Shown here: positions 47,289-58,302 of the stretch, piece by piece
How the letters are laid out: the number at the start of each line of letters is the position of its first letter
How positions within the stretch are numbered: the first letter of the stretch is position 1
From: Saccharothrix violaceirubra
GTDB lineage: Bacteria; Actinomycetota; Actinomycetes; Mycobacteriales; Pseudonocardiaceae
Assembly: GCF_014203755.1 (NCBI RefSeq)
Contig: NZ_JACHJS010000001.1
Span: forward strand, 1,426,001 to 1,490,000
DNA: 64,000 nt
Reading direction: 5' to 3'
Notes under the pieces: model-generated
What the model was told of the DNA's origin: nothing
What the model saw: the letters and a program-made list of their open reading frames with translations, nothing else
Database searches by the model: none
Program-made: the position numbers and the translations under genes

Positions 47289-48590
47289 TCAGCAGGTGCG
47301 GTTGATGATCCGCGGCACGCAGTCGGAGTACTGGAGGAACAGTTCGACCGCCGTGTCGTTGCGTGTCGTCTGCGGTCCGATCTGGGTGTCACGCGGGTAG
47401 AACCCGGACGTCCCGCTCGACGTCTTCGGGTACATCTCGAAGGTGTAGCTCCAGATCTTGTGCTGGAACCACATCCAGTCGTTGACCGACCCGTCCGTGA
47501 TGTACAGGTCGCTGGACTGCTGCGGCGTGTACCCGTTGCGCGACGCCATCTGCCGACCCAACGTCGAGAACGCGCTCTGCTGCGTGGCGTCCAACCCCGG
47601 AGCCGTGTCGTTGTACGTGTACCCGTACGGCCACAGGATCAGCTCCGAGTACGTGTGCCAGTCGATGTGCGTCTTGATCTGCTGCACACCGCCGACCACA
47701 CGCGAGTTCACGAAGTCACGCACGCGCTGCGTCTCCGGCGCCGAGAACGCCGACGGCCCGCGATAGGTCTCCGACGACGTGCTCCCGCTCGAACCGCCGC
47801 AGCACCCCCACTGGTAACCCCAGTTCCGGTTGGGGTCGGTGCCAGGGCCCTGGCGGTTCTTGCGCCACGCCCGGAAGGACCCGGACGCGATGTCGTACTC
47901 CTTGCCGTCCGGGTTCACGATCGGCAGGACCCAGATCTCGCGGCTGTCGACCAGGTTCTTGATCGTGGCGTTGGACGCGTAGTTGTCCGTGTACCGCTTG
48001 ATGATGTGCAAGCACATCTCCACAGTCAGGTGCTCACGCGCGTGCTGGTTGCACGTGAACAGCACCTCGGGCTTCGCCTGGTCGGTCGCCGGGCTGTTGC
48101 TGATCTTCAACGCCCAGATGTCGCGGCCCTCGTGCGACTTGCCGATGCTCTGGAGCTTCACCAGGTCGGCGTGGTCGCGCACGGTCTGGTTCAGCTCGGC
48201 GACGGTCTCGGCGTAGTTGTGGTAAGCGGTGTACCCGGACGGGAAGTCGAGCTTGCCGACCTGCGGGTCGGCAAAGTCGACCTTGCCCAGCGCGGCGAGC
48301 TGGGACTCGGCGCTGCCGACGGCGCGCACCGGGAGCCCGGTGGCGGCGAGCGCGAACCGCTGACCGCGCTCGGCGATCACGGTGAGCTTGTCGCCGACGA
48401 GGCCGAGCACGTCGACGCCGGTCTTGGCCACGCGCGAGCGCGCTTCGGGTGTCGCGGCGGTGATCTCGAACACGGTCCGGTCGTCGCGCTGTGCGGTCGG
48501 CTGCTGTGCCGAACCGCTGTGCACGGGGACGACCAGGGCCAGGCACACACCGACGGCTGCGGCGACGAGGCCGCGGCGCTTGGTGAGCAT
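47289..48590 (-). CDS. secreted M14 zinc carboxypeptidase
   Basis: The 433-residue precursor has a signal peptide (residues 1 to about 28, TKRRGLVAAAVGVCLALVVP) and a propeptide-like region (about 30-125). A peptidase M14 domain follows. Zinc ligands are visible in HAREHLTVEM (His and Glu) and KTHIDWHTYSE (His), the catalytic glutamate in YTFEMYP, and the substrate arginine/tyrosine region in WPYGYTYNDTAPG. It resembles the S. griseus carboxypeptidase T/SG branch. It probably trims C-terminal residues outside the cell. GGAGG precedes its ATG. It is divergent from hisD. Confidence 0.92.
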   Translation of the reverse strand: MLTKRRGLVAAAVGVCLALVVPVHSGSAQQPTAQRDDRTVFEITAATPEARSRVAKTGVDVLGLVGDKLTVIAERGQRFALAATGLPVRAVGSAESQLAALGKVDFADPQVGKLDFPSGYTAYHNYAETVAELNQTVRDHADLVKLQSIGKSHEGRDIWALKISNSPATDQAKPEVLFTCNQHAREHLTVEMCLHIIKRYTDNYASNATIKNLVDSREIWVLPIVNPDGKEYDIASGSFRAWRKNRQGPGTDPNRNWGYQWGCCGGSSGSTSSETYRGPSAFSAPETQRVRDFVNSRVVGGVQQIKTHIDWHTYSELILWPYGYTYNDTAPGLDATQQSAFSTLGRQMASRNGYTPQQSSDLYITDGSVNDWMWFQHKIWSYTFEMYPKTSSGTSGFYPRDTQIGPQTTRNDTAVELFLQYSDCVPRIINRTC

Positions 48591-48668
48591 GGGGGTCCTC
48601 CATCATCAGGCAGGGTTGGCGACGGAGAGTTGCCTACGCAGCGTGACGTGGTGATCCGATGCCGGTAA

Positions 48669-51756
<3,088 letters not shown>

Positions 51757-51760
<4 letters not shown>

Positions 51761-51915
51761 CCAAGACGCTGGTCGTCATCGGACTGCTCGCATTGGCCGG
51801 GTTCCTCGCCGGCGGCGTGTACGCGACGTGGAAGACGACGCGCGGACTCGCCATCGCGCTGGCCGTGCTCGTCGTCGTCGCGCTCGGTGGCGCGGTGGCC
51901 TGGTACCTGGGCTGA
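51757..51915 (+). CDS. 52-residue two-helix membrane protein after hisB
   Basis: A GTG at 51757 overlaps the hisB stop and opens a 52-residue frame. It encodes two hydrophobic helices, [19 protein letters not shown] and [19 protein letters not shown], joined by the short loop TWKTTRG. The gTGA overlap matches the style of the whole operon, which supports real translation. I do not recognise a family. Such small two-helix proteins may modulate a membrane partner; no function is claimed. Confidence 0.65.
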
Positions 51916-51942
51916 TCGTCGAGGGTATCCGGCCTGATCAGC

Positions 51943-51959
51943 GGACCTGCGGTCCGGTT
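51943..51959. repeat. dispersed motif GGACC-TGC-GGTCC-GGTT
   Basis: One copy of the dispersed palindrome lies 23 bases before the ATG of the frameshifted TetR gene. Here it would be well placed as an operator, but its occurrence in unrelated gaps argues for a more general role. Confidence 0.5.
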
Positions 51960-51982
51960 GGCCGGTGCGTATCGTGGATCGC

Positions 51983-52574
51983 ATGTCCGGCCCCGGCAGC
52001 GGCGGGGCGTCCGCGCCACGCGAGCGCGCCGACGCCGCACGCAACCGGGCCCGGGTGCTGGCGGCGGCCGATCGGCTGTTCGCCTCGTCGCGCGACGTCG
52101 TGACGATGGAGGACATCGCCCGTGCCGCGGGAGTCGGCCGGGCCACGCTGTACCGGCGCTTCCCCGATCCCGCGTCGGTCGCGCGGGCGTTGCTGGAGGT
52201 CCACGAGGCACGGTTGCGCGACCACGTGCTGCACGGTGCACCCCCCGCTGGGGCCCGGTGCTCCGGCGGTCGACCGGCTCGTGGCGTTCTTCCGCGCGTC
52301 GGTGGACCTGCTCGACCGGCAGTTGCACCTGGTGCTCGGCGCGGAGACCGGACGTGCCCGGTTCCGGGGCGAGATCTACGCGTTCCGGCGACGGCACGTC
52401 GAGGACCTGCTCGCCGGCGCGGCACCGGCGGCCGTGGTGGATGCCCTGCTGGCACCGTTGGCACCCGAGGTGTACGAGTACCAGCGCGACGTGCGCGGGT
52501 TGACCTCCGCCGAGATCGCGGACGGCCTGACGTGGCTGGCCCGGCGGGTGTCGGACCAGGTCACAGACCGCTGA
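51983..52574 (+). pseudogene. TetR-family regulator with a frameshift in a C6 run
   Basis: From ATG 51983 the sequence encodes a normal TetR N-terminus (RARVLAAADRLFASSRDVVT, then MEDIARAAGVGRATLYRRFP). After HVLHGAPP the frame turns into an arginine/glycine-rich shadow. One base over, the C-terminal ligand domain continues cleanly (GAPAVDRLVAFFRASVDLLD, then EVYEYQRDVRGLTSAEIADG) to a stop at 52574. The shift lies in CCCCCC near 52242-52247; five Cs would give one open frame of about 196 residues. This is a pseudogene, a phase-variable tract or a sequencing error. Confidence 0.75.
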
Positions 52575-53070
52575 GGAACTCCGGCGGTACCGCGTCGACC
52601 AGCCACACCCCGTTGGCGCTGACCCGGAACACGTGCCCGGCCTCCTGCATGGCCGCCGCGTCGACCACGAGCACGGCCGGACGGCCATGGCGCCCGCCGA
52701 CCTGACGGGCGGTGTCCACCGCCGTCGACAGGTGTACCGCGTGCCGACGCATGGGCCGCAGGCCCTTGTCCAGGATTTCGGGCACCACGCGTTCGGCCGT
52801 GCCGTGGTAGAGCACGGCGGGTGGTTCGGTCGCCGGCAGGTCGAGGTCGACCTCGATGGTATGGCCCTGGTTGGCGCGGATCCGGCCGTCCTCGACGGCG
52901 TACCGCTGTTTGTTGTCGCGTTCCACCACTTCCAGCACGTGGTCGCGTGGCACGCGCAGCGCGGCGACGAACGCGTCCAGGTCCACCCAGCCCGCCGGGT
53001 CCGGGGTCAGGCCGATCTCCTGCGGGGCGTGCCGCAGGTGTCGTGACATCCGCTTCGACAAGCGGACCAT
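52561..53070 (-). CDS. kptA: RNA 2'-phosphotransferase, Tpt1/KptA family
   Basis: KptA removes an internal RNA 2'-phosphate by transferring it to NAD+; in yeast Tpt1 this finishes tRNA splicing. The 169-residue product has the family signatures KRMSRHLRHAP (with the catalytic Arg-His-Arg residues), VLYHGTAERVVPEIL, GLRPMRRHAVHLS and ANGVWLVDAVPPEFL. The physiological RNA in bacteria is not established. The ATG at 53070 is chosen because GAAGAGAG lies just upstream; a GTG at 53085 is the alternative. Its 3' end overlaps the TetR gene tail to tail by 14 bases. Confidence 0.92.
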   Translation of the reverse strand: MVRLSKRMSRHLRHAPQEIGLTPDPAGWVDLDAFVAALRVPRDHVLEVVERDNKQRYAVEDGRIRANQGHTIEVDLDLPATEPPAVLYHGTAERVVPEILDKGLRPMRRHAVHLSTAVDTARQVGGRHGRPAVLVVDAAAMQEAGHVFRVSANGVWLVDAVPPEFLSGL

Positions 53071-53128
53071 GTTTCTCTCTTCCACGGCCGTCAGTGCACC
53101 ACGGACCCGACGCCGCGGGCCAAGGATT

Positions 53129-53590
53129 TCAGGTGCCGCCCTCGCTCGACGGCTTCAGCCTCGGCGCGCCCGGACCGTCGGCGGCGAGCTTGTCGTCGAA
53201 ATTCGTCAGGAAGCAGCTGCGCAGCGACAGGCAGCCGCAGCCGATGCACGACGTGAGCCGGTCCCTCAGTCGGTGCAGGGCGTCGATTCGCGCGTCCAGT
53301 TCGGTCTGCCACGTCGTGGACAGCCGGTGCCAGTCGGTCTTGGTCGGCGTGCGGCCCTCCGGCAGCGTGGCCAGGGCGGCGTGCACGTCCTCCAGCGTCA
53401 GGCCCACGCGCTGGGCGGTGCGGATGAACGCGAGCCGGCGCAGCACCGTGCGCGGGTAGCGGCGCTGGTTGCCCGCCGTGCGCTCGGACGAGATCAGGCC
53501 GCGCTCCTCGTAGAAGCGCAACGCGGTGTGGGGCACCCCGCTGCGCTCGGCCACCTGGCCGATGGTCAGCATGTCCGGCAGCTTGCTCAC
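53129..53590 (-). CDS. soxR: redox-sensing transcriptional activator SoxR
   Basis: SoxR is a MerR-family activator switched on when its [2Fe-2S] cluster is oxidised, usually by redox-cycling compounds. The 153-residue product has the MerR DNA-binding domain (MLTIGQVAERSGVPHTALRF then YEERGLISSERTAGNQRRY) and the cluster motif C115-x2-C118-x-C120-x5-C126 (CIGCGCLSLRSC). The GTG at 53590 gives the usual start. It is divergent from a split transketolase, with a SoxR-box-like palindrome in the 50-base gap. That pair is the likely regulon member here. Confidence 0.93.
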   Translation of the reverse strand: MSKLPDMLTIGQVAERSGVPHTALRFYEERGLISSERTAGNQRRYPRTVLRRLAFIRTAQRVGLTLEDVHAALATLPEGRTPTKTDWHRLSTTWQTELDARIDALHRLRDRLTSCIGCGCLSLRSCFLTNFDDKLAADGPGAPRLKPSSEGGT

Positions 53591-53603
53591 GCCGCCATCG
53601 TAC

Positions 53604-53628
53604 TTGACCTCCAGTTAAGTGGAGATTG
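53604..53628. promoter_or_regulatory. SoxR box between soxR and the transketolase genes
   Basis: The sequence TTGACCTCCAGTTAAG followed by TGGAGATTG contains CCTCCAGTTAAGTGGAGA (53608-53625), close to the SoxR-box consensus CCTCAAGTTAACTTGAGG. TTGACC can serve as a -35 for the transketolase side, with the palindrome filling the overlong spacer, the geometry MerR-family activators need. The -10 is weak. Confidence 0.75.
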
Positions 53629-53640
53629 TTTCGTGGATGC

Positions 53641-54321
53641 ATGACAGCGACACGCTTCGCGGACATCCCGGCGCTGTTCGCCCGGATGACCGGCGACGAG
53701 AAGCACGAGTGGGCCGCCGCGTCGACCCTCGACGTGCTGTGGGTGCTCTACGACCTGGTCCTCGACGTCTCCCCTTCGCGCCTCGACGACCCCGACCGCG
53801 ACCGGTTCCTGCTCTCCAAGGGGCACGGGCCGATGGCGTACTACGCCGTGCTCGCCGCGAAGGGATTCCTCGAACCGTCCACTCTGGACGACTGGACCGC
53901 GTTCGACTCGCCGTTGGGCCAACATCCCGACCGGGTGCTCGTGCCGGGTGCGGAGATCGGCAGCGGGTCGCTCGGGCACGGGCTGCCCATCGGCGTCGGC
54001 ATGGCCATGGGACTGCGACTCCAGGGGCGGGACGCGCGGGTGTTCGTGCTCGTCGGCGACGCCGAGCTGGACGAGGGCAGCAATCACGAGGCGATCGCGA
54101 TCGCCGGGCGGTTCGGGCTGGACAACCTCGTCGTCGTGGTCGTGGACAACGAGTCGGGCACGACCGGCTGGCCCGGTGGCGTCGCGACCCGGTTCGAGGT
54201 GGAGGGCTGGTCCTCGTCCACCGTGGACGGACGCGACCAGGAGGGGCTGTTCGACTCGTTGACGCGTGAGCACGCCGGACGTCCGCACGTGGTCGTGGCC
54301 CGGATCAGGGGTGCGCGGTGA
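53641..54321 (+). CDS. transketolase-like N-terminal subunit (TPP domain)
   Basis: The 226-residue product matches the thiamine-diphosphate-binding half of transketolase. It shows FLLSKGHGPMAYYAVLAAKG, GSLGHGLPIGVGMAMGL, and the TPP/Mg motif GDAELDEG...DNES (residues about 141-175). The usual GHPGG segment at the N-terminus is replaced by DEKHEWAAASTLDV, so substrate use may differ from central-metabolism transketolase. The ATG at 53641 is preferred to a GTG at 53626. It overlaps the C-terminal subunit gene by 4 bases, and the two should form a heterotetramer. Confidence 0.82.
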   Translation: MTATRFADIPALFARMTGDEKHEWAAASTLDVLWVLYDLVLDVSPSRLDDPDRDRFLLSKGHGPMAYYAVLAAKGFLEPSTLDDWTAFDSPLGQHPDRVLVPGAEIGSGSLGHGLPIGVGMAMGLRLQGRDARVFVLVGDAELDEGSNHEAIAIAGRFGLDNLVVVVVDNESGTTGWPGGVATRFEVEGWSSSTVDGRDQEGLFDSLTREHAGRPHVVVARIRGAR

Positions 54322-55211
54322 AGACCATGCGTGAGGTGTTCGTGTCGACGGTCCAGGATGCCATGCGCACCGACCCCCGGATCGCGGTCGTGCTCGCGGA
54401 GATCTCGCGGGACGTGTTCGCGCCGCACGAGCGCGTGATCAACGTCGGCATCCGGGAGCAGGCGCTCGTCGGCGTCGGCAGCGGACTCGCGCTCAGCGGT
54501 CTGCGCCCGGTCGTGCACACCTACGCGCCGTTCCTGGTCGAGCGGCCGTTCGAGCAGATCAAGCTCGACTTCGGGCACCAGGACGTAGGCGGACTGCTGG
54601 TCAGCATCGGCGCGTCCTACGACGCCCCGGTGTGGGGACGTACGCACCAGGCGCCCGGCGACGTGGCGCTGTTCGACACGCTGCCCGGGTGGACGGTCGT
54701 CGTGCCCGGTCACCCCGACGAGGTCGGACCGCTGGTGTCCGACGCGCTGTCACGTGACGATCGGATCTACATCCGACTGTCGCTGCGGAGCAATACGCGC
54801 ACCGTTCCTGTCACACCGGCCGCGACAAGAATCCGTTCCGGTCGCAGAGGCGTGATCGTGTCGGTGGGGACGACGCTGGACACGGTGCTGGCCGCGACCG
54901 CGGACCTGGACGTGACCGTGTTGTACGCGACGACGGTGCGACCGTTCGACGCGGCGGGGCTGCGCGCGGCCGTGTCCGGTGTGGACCACGCGGACGTACT
55001 CCTCGTCGAGCCCTACCTGGAGGGCACGTCCGCGCACGAGGTGACTGTCGCGTTGTCCGACGTACCGCACCGGTTGCGGTCGCTGGGCGTGCGACGTGAC
55101 GCGGAATTGCGCGCGTACGGCACGGCCGACGACCACGACGCCGCGCACGAACTCGACGTGGTCGGGATCGCGGCGGCGGCGCACCGGTTGTTCGACCACC
55201 CGGTGGTGTGA
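54318..55211 (+). CDS. transketolase-like C-terminal subunit
   Basis: The 297-residue product has the pyrimidine-binding domain of transketolase with the catalytic glutamate in RVINVGIREQALVGVGSGLA, the segment GASYDAPVWGRTHQAPGDVA, and a C-terminal transketolase domain (VIVSVGTTLDTVLAA, then VLYATTVRPFDAAGLRAA). It completes the enzyme begun by the preceding gene, whose stop its GTG overlaps. SoxR control would link it to redox stress or to a redox-active metabolite. The pathway is unknown. Confidence 0.82.
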   Translation: MKTMREVFVSTVQDAMRTDPRIAVVLAEISRDVFAPHERVINVGIREQALVGVGSGLALSGLRPVVHTYAPFLVERPFEQIKLDFGHQDVGGLLVSIGASYDAPVWGRTHQAPGDVALFDTLPGWTVVVPGHPDEVGPLVSDALSRDDRIYIRLSLRSNTRTVPVTPAATRIRSGRRGVIVSVGTTLDTVLAATADLDVTVLYATTVRPFDAAGLRAAVSGVDHADVLLVEPYLEGTSAHEVTVALSDVPHRLRSLGVRRDAELRAYGTADDHDAAHELDVVGIAAAAHRLFDHPVV

Positions 55212-55272
55212 CGCGGAACCCGACGCGCGTCGGATGTCCGGGCGTTCGTCGGCTGCGGCATGATCTCCGGCC

Positions 55273-55749
55273 GTGAGCGTGCCTAGAACACTCATCTGGA
55301 CACCCGCGCCCACCGCGGAGTTGCAGCGCAACCTGCACCGCGCGGGCGCCGGACCCGCGGCACTCGTCCCGGTCGTGTCCGGGACGGTGCTGCTGCCCCG
55401 GCGCGGGATCGGGTTCGCCGACGCGCAGAAGCTCGCCGGGCGCAGCCGTGACGTGGCCGAACAGGCGACTCTCGTGCGGTGGAACGAGCACGCCGAGGTG
55501 TGGTCGGACGGGACGGACACCGGCTACCGCGGGCGGGCACGTCCCCTCGTGGGCACGGTGCGGTGGTGGCGGCTCAAAGCCGTCGAAGGGACGCTCGACC
55601 TGCCCGCCGACGTCGCCGAGGTGCGCGACCTGGTCGACGAGGGCCGCGCCGACACGTGGATCACGAACCTGCCCGAGCGGTCGGCGCTGCCCATCAACAT
55701 GGTGCTGCCGGTGGTCCCGGTGACGCAGGGCGGTGCGCCGTTGGCCTAG
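55273..55749 (+). CDS. hypothetical protein of 158 residues
   Basis: I do not recognise this family. The product is soluble, without signal peptide or membrane helix. It contains SVPRTLIWTPAPTAELQRNL, LVRWNEHAEVWSDGTDTGYR and RADTWITNLPERSALPINMV. The base composition and third-position GC match the neighbours, so it is very likely a gene. It lies 9 bases before hisH in the same direction and may be co-transcribed with it. The GTG at 55273 is the first good start. Confidence 0.6.
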   Translation: MSVPRTLIWTPAPTAELQRNLHRAGAGPAALVPVVSGTVLLPRRGIGFADAQKLAGRSRDVAEQATLVRWNEHAEVWSDGTDTGYRGRARPLVGTVRWWRLKAVEGTLDLPADVAEVRDLVDEGRADTWITNLPERSALPINMVLPVVPVTQGGAPLA

Positions 55750-55758
55750 CCTGGTGAC

Positions 55759-56391
55759 GTGGCACGAGTCGTCGTACTGGACTACGGATCAGGCAACCTG
55801 CGGTCGGCGGAGCGTGCGCTCCAGAGGGTCGGGGCGGACGTCGAGGTGACCGCCGATCCCGACGCGGTGCTCGACGCGGACGGCCTCGTCGTGCCCGGTG
55901 TCGGCGCGTTCGCGGCGTGCATGGCCGGGTTGGAGCAGGTCAGGGGCGCCCGGCTGATCGGACGGCGACTCGCCGGCGGCCGTCCCGTGCTGGGCATCTG
56001 CGTCGGCATGCAGATCCTGTTCGACGAGGGCGTCGAGCACGGCGTGCGCACCGAGGGCTGCGCGGAGTGGCCGGGGACGGTCGAGCGGCTCGACGCGCCG
56101 ATCGTGCCGCACATGGGCTGGAACACCGTCCGCGCGCCCGGCGACTCCGTGCTGTTCGACGGACTCGACGACGACACGCGGTTCTATTTCGTGCACTCGT
56201 ACGCGGTGCGGAAGTGGACGCTGGAATCGTCCGACACGCTGCGCGCGCCTTTGGTCACATGGGCCGACCACAGTGGCGACCCGTTCGTGGCCGCGGTGGA
56301 GAACGGTGCGCTGAGCGCGACGCAGTTCCACCCCGAGAAGTCCGGCGACGCCGGCGCCCACCTGCTCCGGAACTGGCTCAAGTCCCTGTAA
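55759..56391 (+). CDS. hisH: imidazole glycerol phosphate synthase, glutaminase subunit
   Basis: HisH supplies ammonia from glutamine to HisF. The 210-residue class I glutamine amidotransferase has [13 protein letters not shown] at the start, the nucleophile C81 in [19 protein letters not shown], and the H191/E193 pair in QFHPEKSG. The GTG at 55759 gives the standard N-terminus. It begins the second histidine block (hisH-hisA); hisF is 3.7 kb further on. Confidence 0.96.
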   Translation: MARVVVLDYGSGNLRSAERALQRVGADVEVTADPDAVLDADGLVVPGVGAFAACMAGLEQVRGARLIGRRLAGGRPVLGICVGMQILFDEGVEHGVRTEGCAEWPGTVERLDAPIVPHMGWNTVRAPGDSVLFDGLDDDTRFYFVHSYAVRKWTLESSDTLRAPLVTWADHSGDPFVAAVENGALSATQFHPEKSGDAGAHLLRNWLKSL

Positions 56392-56478
56392 TCCGCGAGT
56401 CCTCCACCCGGGCACCCCGGAATACCCACGCGAAACCCGCGCTCGGGCACCCCGAGCCGCGCGTATTAGGGTGTCCGG

Positions 56479-57213
56479 GTGACTTTCACGTTGTTCCCGG
56501 CCGTCGACGTGGCCGATGGTCGTGCCGTCCGACTGGTCCAGGGCGAAGCCGGCACCGAGACCAACTACGGCCACCCGTTGGACGCGGCGCTCGCGTGGCA
56601 GCGCGACGGTGCCGAGTGGGTGCACCTGGTCGACCTCGACGCCGCGTTCGGGCGGGGGAGCAACCGCGAACTGCTCACCCGGGTCGTGGGCGAGCTGGAC
56701 GTCAAGGTGGAGTTGACCGGCGGCATCCGCGACGACGAGTCGCTCGCCGCCGCGCTGTCCACCGGCTGTGCGCGCGTCAACCTGGGCACGGCGGTGCTGG
56801 AGCACCCCGAGTGGTGCGCGAAGGTGCTGGCCGAGCACGGCGAGAAGATCGCCGTCGGCCTCGACGTCCGGATCACCGCCGAGGGGCACCGGCTGGCCAC
56901 GCGTGGCTGGACCAAGGACGGCGGCGACCTGTGGGAGGTGCTGGAGCGCCTCGACCGCGAGGGGTGCGCCCGCTACGTGGTCACCGACGTGGGCAAGGAC
57001 GGCACGTTGCAGGGTCCGAACGTCGACCTGCTGCGCGACGTGTGCGCGCGCACGGACGCGCCCGTCGTCGCGTCCGGCGGCGTGTCCAGTGTGGACGACC
57101 TGGTCGCGCTCGCCGCGCTGACCGGCGACGGACTCGAGGGCGCGATCGTGGGCAAGGCGCTGTACTCGGGCGCGTTCACGCTCCCCGAGGCGCTGGCGGC
57201 TGTACGCCGCTGA
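56479..57213 (+). CDS. hisA: phosphoribosyl isomerase A (HisA, probably bifunctional PriA)
   Basis: HisA isomerises ProFAR to PRFAR. In many Actinobacteria the enzyme, PriA, also does the TrpF reaction of tryptophan synthesis. The 244-residue (beta/alpha)8 barrel has the first catalytic aspartate in [35 protein letters not shown], the loop [15 protein letters not shown] (the Arg and Trp used by PriA for dual specificity), and [13 protein letters not shown] with the second aspartate. No trpF is in the window, but trpE is near. Bifunctionality is an inference from the loop and lineage. Its 3' end overlaps the convergent Clp-N gene by 38 bases. Confidence 0.95.
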   Translation: MTFTLFPAVDVADGRAVRLVQGEAGTETNYGHPLDAALAWQRDGAEWVHLVDLDAAFGRGSNRELLTRVVGELDVKVELTGGIRDDESLAAALSTGCARVNLGTAVLEHPEWCAKVLAEHGEKIAVGLDVRITAEGHRLATRGWTKDGGDLWEVLERLDREGCARYVVTDVGKDGTLQGPNVDLLRDVCARTDAPVVASGGVSSVDDLVALAALTGDGLEGAIVGKALYSGAFTLPEALAAVRR

Positions 57214-57889
57214 TCGCCCGGCGGAACTCGGCGACGATGTGGGACTCGGCGTCCTCCAGCGTCACGCCGGTCGCCGCCAGGGCCTTCGCCGCCGTGCCCT
57301 CGGTTTCGGCGAGCAGGCCCAGCAGGAGGTGCTCGGTGCCGACGAACGGCTGACCCAGCCGCAGCGACGCCCGGACTCCCAGCTCCAGCGCCTTCGTGCA
57401 GTGCGCGCTGAACGGCTGCGGGTCCGGGCGCGGCCCGGTGTCGCGGAGTTCGGCCAGCACGACCATGCGGGTCGTGCCGTCGGACGCCTCCAGGTGGGCG
57501 ATCGTCTTGGCCGCCTGCCCGCCGGACTCGTCGAGCAGGCCGAGCAGCACGTGCCCGGTACCGATCCGCTCGCTGAACCGGGCGTGGTGGCGGGCCAGCA
57601 CGACGACCCGGTGCGCGCGGTCGGTGTACCTCGGCGTGCGGGCGGGTTCGACCGACTCGCGGGGGACGAACCGCTTCTGTGCGGCCTGCTTGGTCACGCC
57701 GATGCTCGCGCCGATGTCGGTCCAGCTCGCACCCGAGCGCCGGGCCTCGTCGACGAAGTGGCCGATGAGGTGGTCGCCGAGTTCGTCGAGTTGACCGCTG
57801 AGCTCGACGGCCGAGGTCAGCCTCGTCAACGGGTCGACGTGCTCCTGGGCGACCGCGACGATCAGGTCGGTCAACTGGACGGGCGTCAT
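57176..57889 (-). CDS. HTH regulator with Clp-N repeats
   Basis: The product (about 237 residues) has an N-terminal part with an HTH ([20 protein letters not shown], then RF) and two Clp amino-terminal repeats, [20 protein letters not shown] and [11 protein letters not shown] in the first, [19 protein letters not shown] in the second. There is no AAA+ ATPase domain, so it is not a Clp chaperone. The Clp-N domain may act as a sensor or substrate-binding module. The ATG at 57889 is preferred over GTG codons at 57895 and 57892. Two identical palindromes lie immediately upstream, suggesting autoregulation. Confidence 0.8.
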   Translation of the reverse strand: MTPVQLTDLIVAVAQEHVDPLTRLTSAVELSGQLDELGDHLIGHFVDEARRSGASWTDIGASIGVTKQAAQKRFVPRESVEPARTPRYTDRAHRVVVLARHHARFSERIGTGHVLLGLLDESGGQAAKTIAHLEASDGTTRMVVLAELRDTGPRPDPQPFSAHCTKALELGVRASLRLGQPFVGTEHLLLGLLAETEGTAAKALAATGVTLEDAESHIVAEFRRAISGVQPPAPRGA

Positions 57890-57897
57890 CACCACTC

Positions 57898-57943
57898 GTC
57901 AACTGTAGGTTGACGGTGCGTGGTGCGTCAACCTTGGGTTGAC
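57898..57943. promoter_or_regulatory. paired operator GTCAAC-N5-GTTGAC before the Clp-N regulator
   Basis: Two 17-bp palindromes of the same form stand 29 bases apart centre to centre: GTCAAC-TGTAG-GTTGAC at 57898-57914 and GTCAAC-CTTGG-GTTGAC at 57927-57943. They fill the 38-base gap between the PPOX stop and the Clp-N regulator start. The second covers the PPOX stop codon. The regulator's own HTH makes it the obvious ligand. Confidence 0.7.
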
Positions 57944-58302
57944 GGAATGACGCGGATGCCGATCGTGCCCTGTCGGCCACGCCTGAGCCGGCTGCCCAGC
58001 AGCGTCAACCTGCCGAGCAGGCCGTACTTGCGCGCGATCAGCCGGCGGCTGAACTCGCTGCCCTCGGCGTCGAGCAGTTCCGCGTGCGCCTCGACCTGGT
58101 CGCCGGTCGGGCGACCGCGGAGATCGCACGGTCCGATGTGGACGCGGCCGTCGCGCCGGATGCGCTTGACCTTGCCCGCGTCCGCCGTCGACCACACGTA
58201 GAGCGCACCGTCCTCCTCGCCGACCCAGACCGGCGTCGGCACGCCTTCGCCCGACTTCCGGTAGGTGGTCAGCAGGACGTACTTCTCGCGACCCAGAGTC
58301 AT
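57928..58302 (-). CDS. PPOX-class (F420-type) flavin/deazaflavin-binding protein
   Basis: The 124-residue product is a single split-barrel PNPOx-like domain: REKYVLLTTYRKSGEGVPTP, VWVGEEDGALYVWSTADAGK, VKRIRRDGRVHIGPCDLRGR. It resembles the actinobacterial PPOX class often linked to F420 or heme cofactors. The substrate is unknown. The ATG overlaps the stop of the MFS gene upstream (ATGA), so both are read from the same message, and the Clp-N regulator follows. Confidence 0.82.
   Translation of the reverse strand: MTLGREKYVLLTTYRKSGEGVPTPVWVGEEDGALYVWSTADAGKVKRIRRDGRVHIGPCDLRGRPTGDQVEAHAELLDAEGSEFSRRLIARKYGLLGRLTLLGSRLRRGRQGTIGIRVIPSTQG

Noticed and set aside
46766..47305. Protein made of ten-residue repeats read through the 30-bp array
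   Set aside because: No ribosome binding site, other frames and the reverse strand show similar ten-residue patterns, and base use by codon position is not like the neighbouring genes. The period is a multiple of three, so any frame will look repetitive.
56392..56478. Terminator or attenuator between hisH and hisA
   Set aside because: CTCGGG-CAC-CCCGAG can pair, but the 6-bp stem with a 3-base loop is too weak to call.
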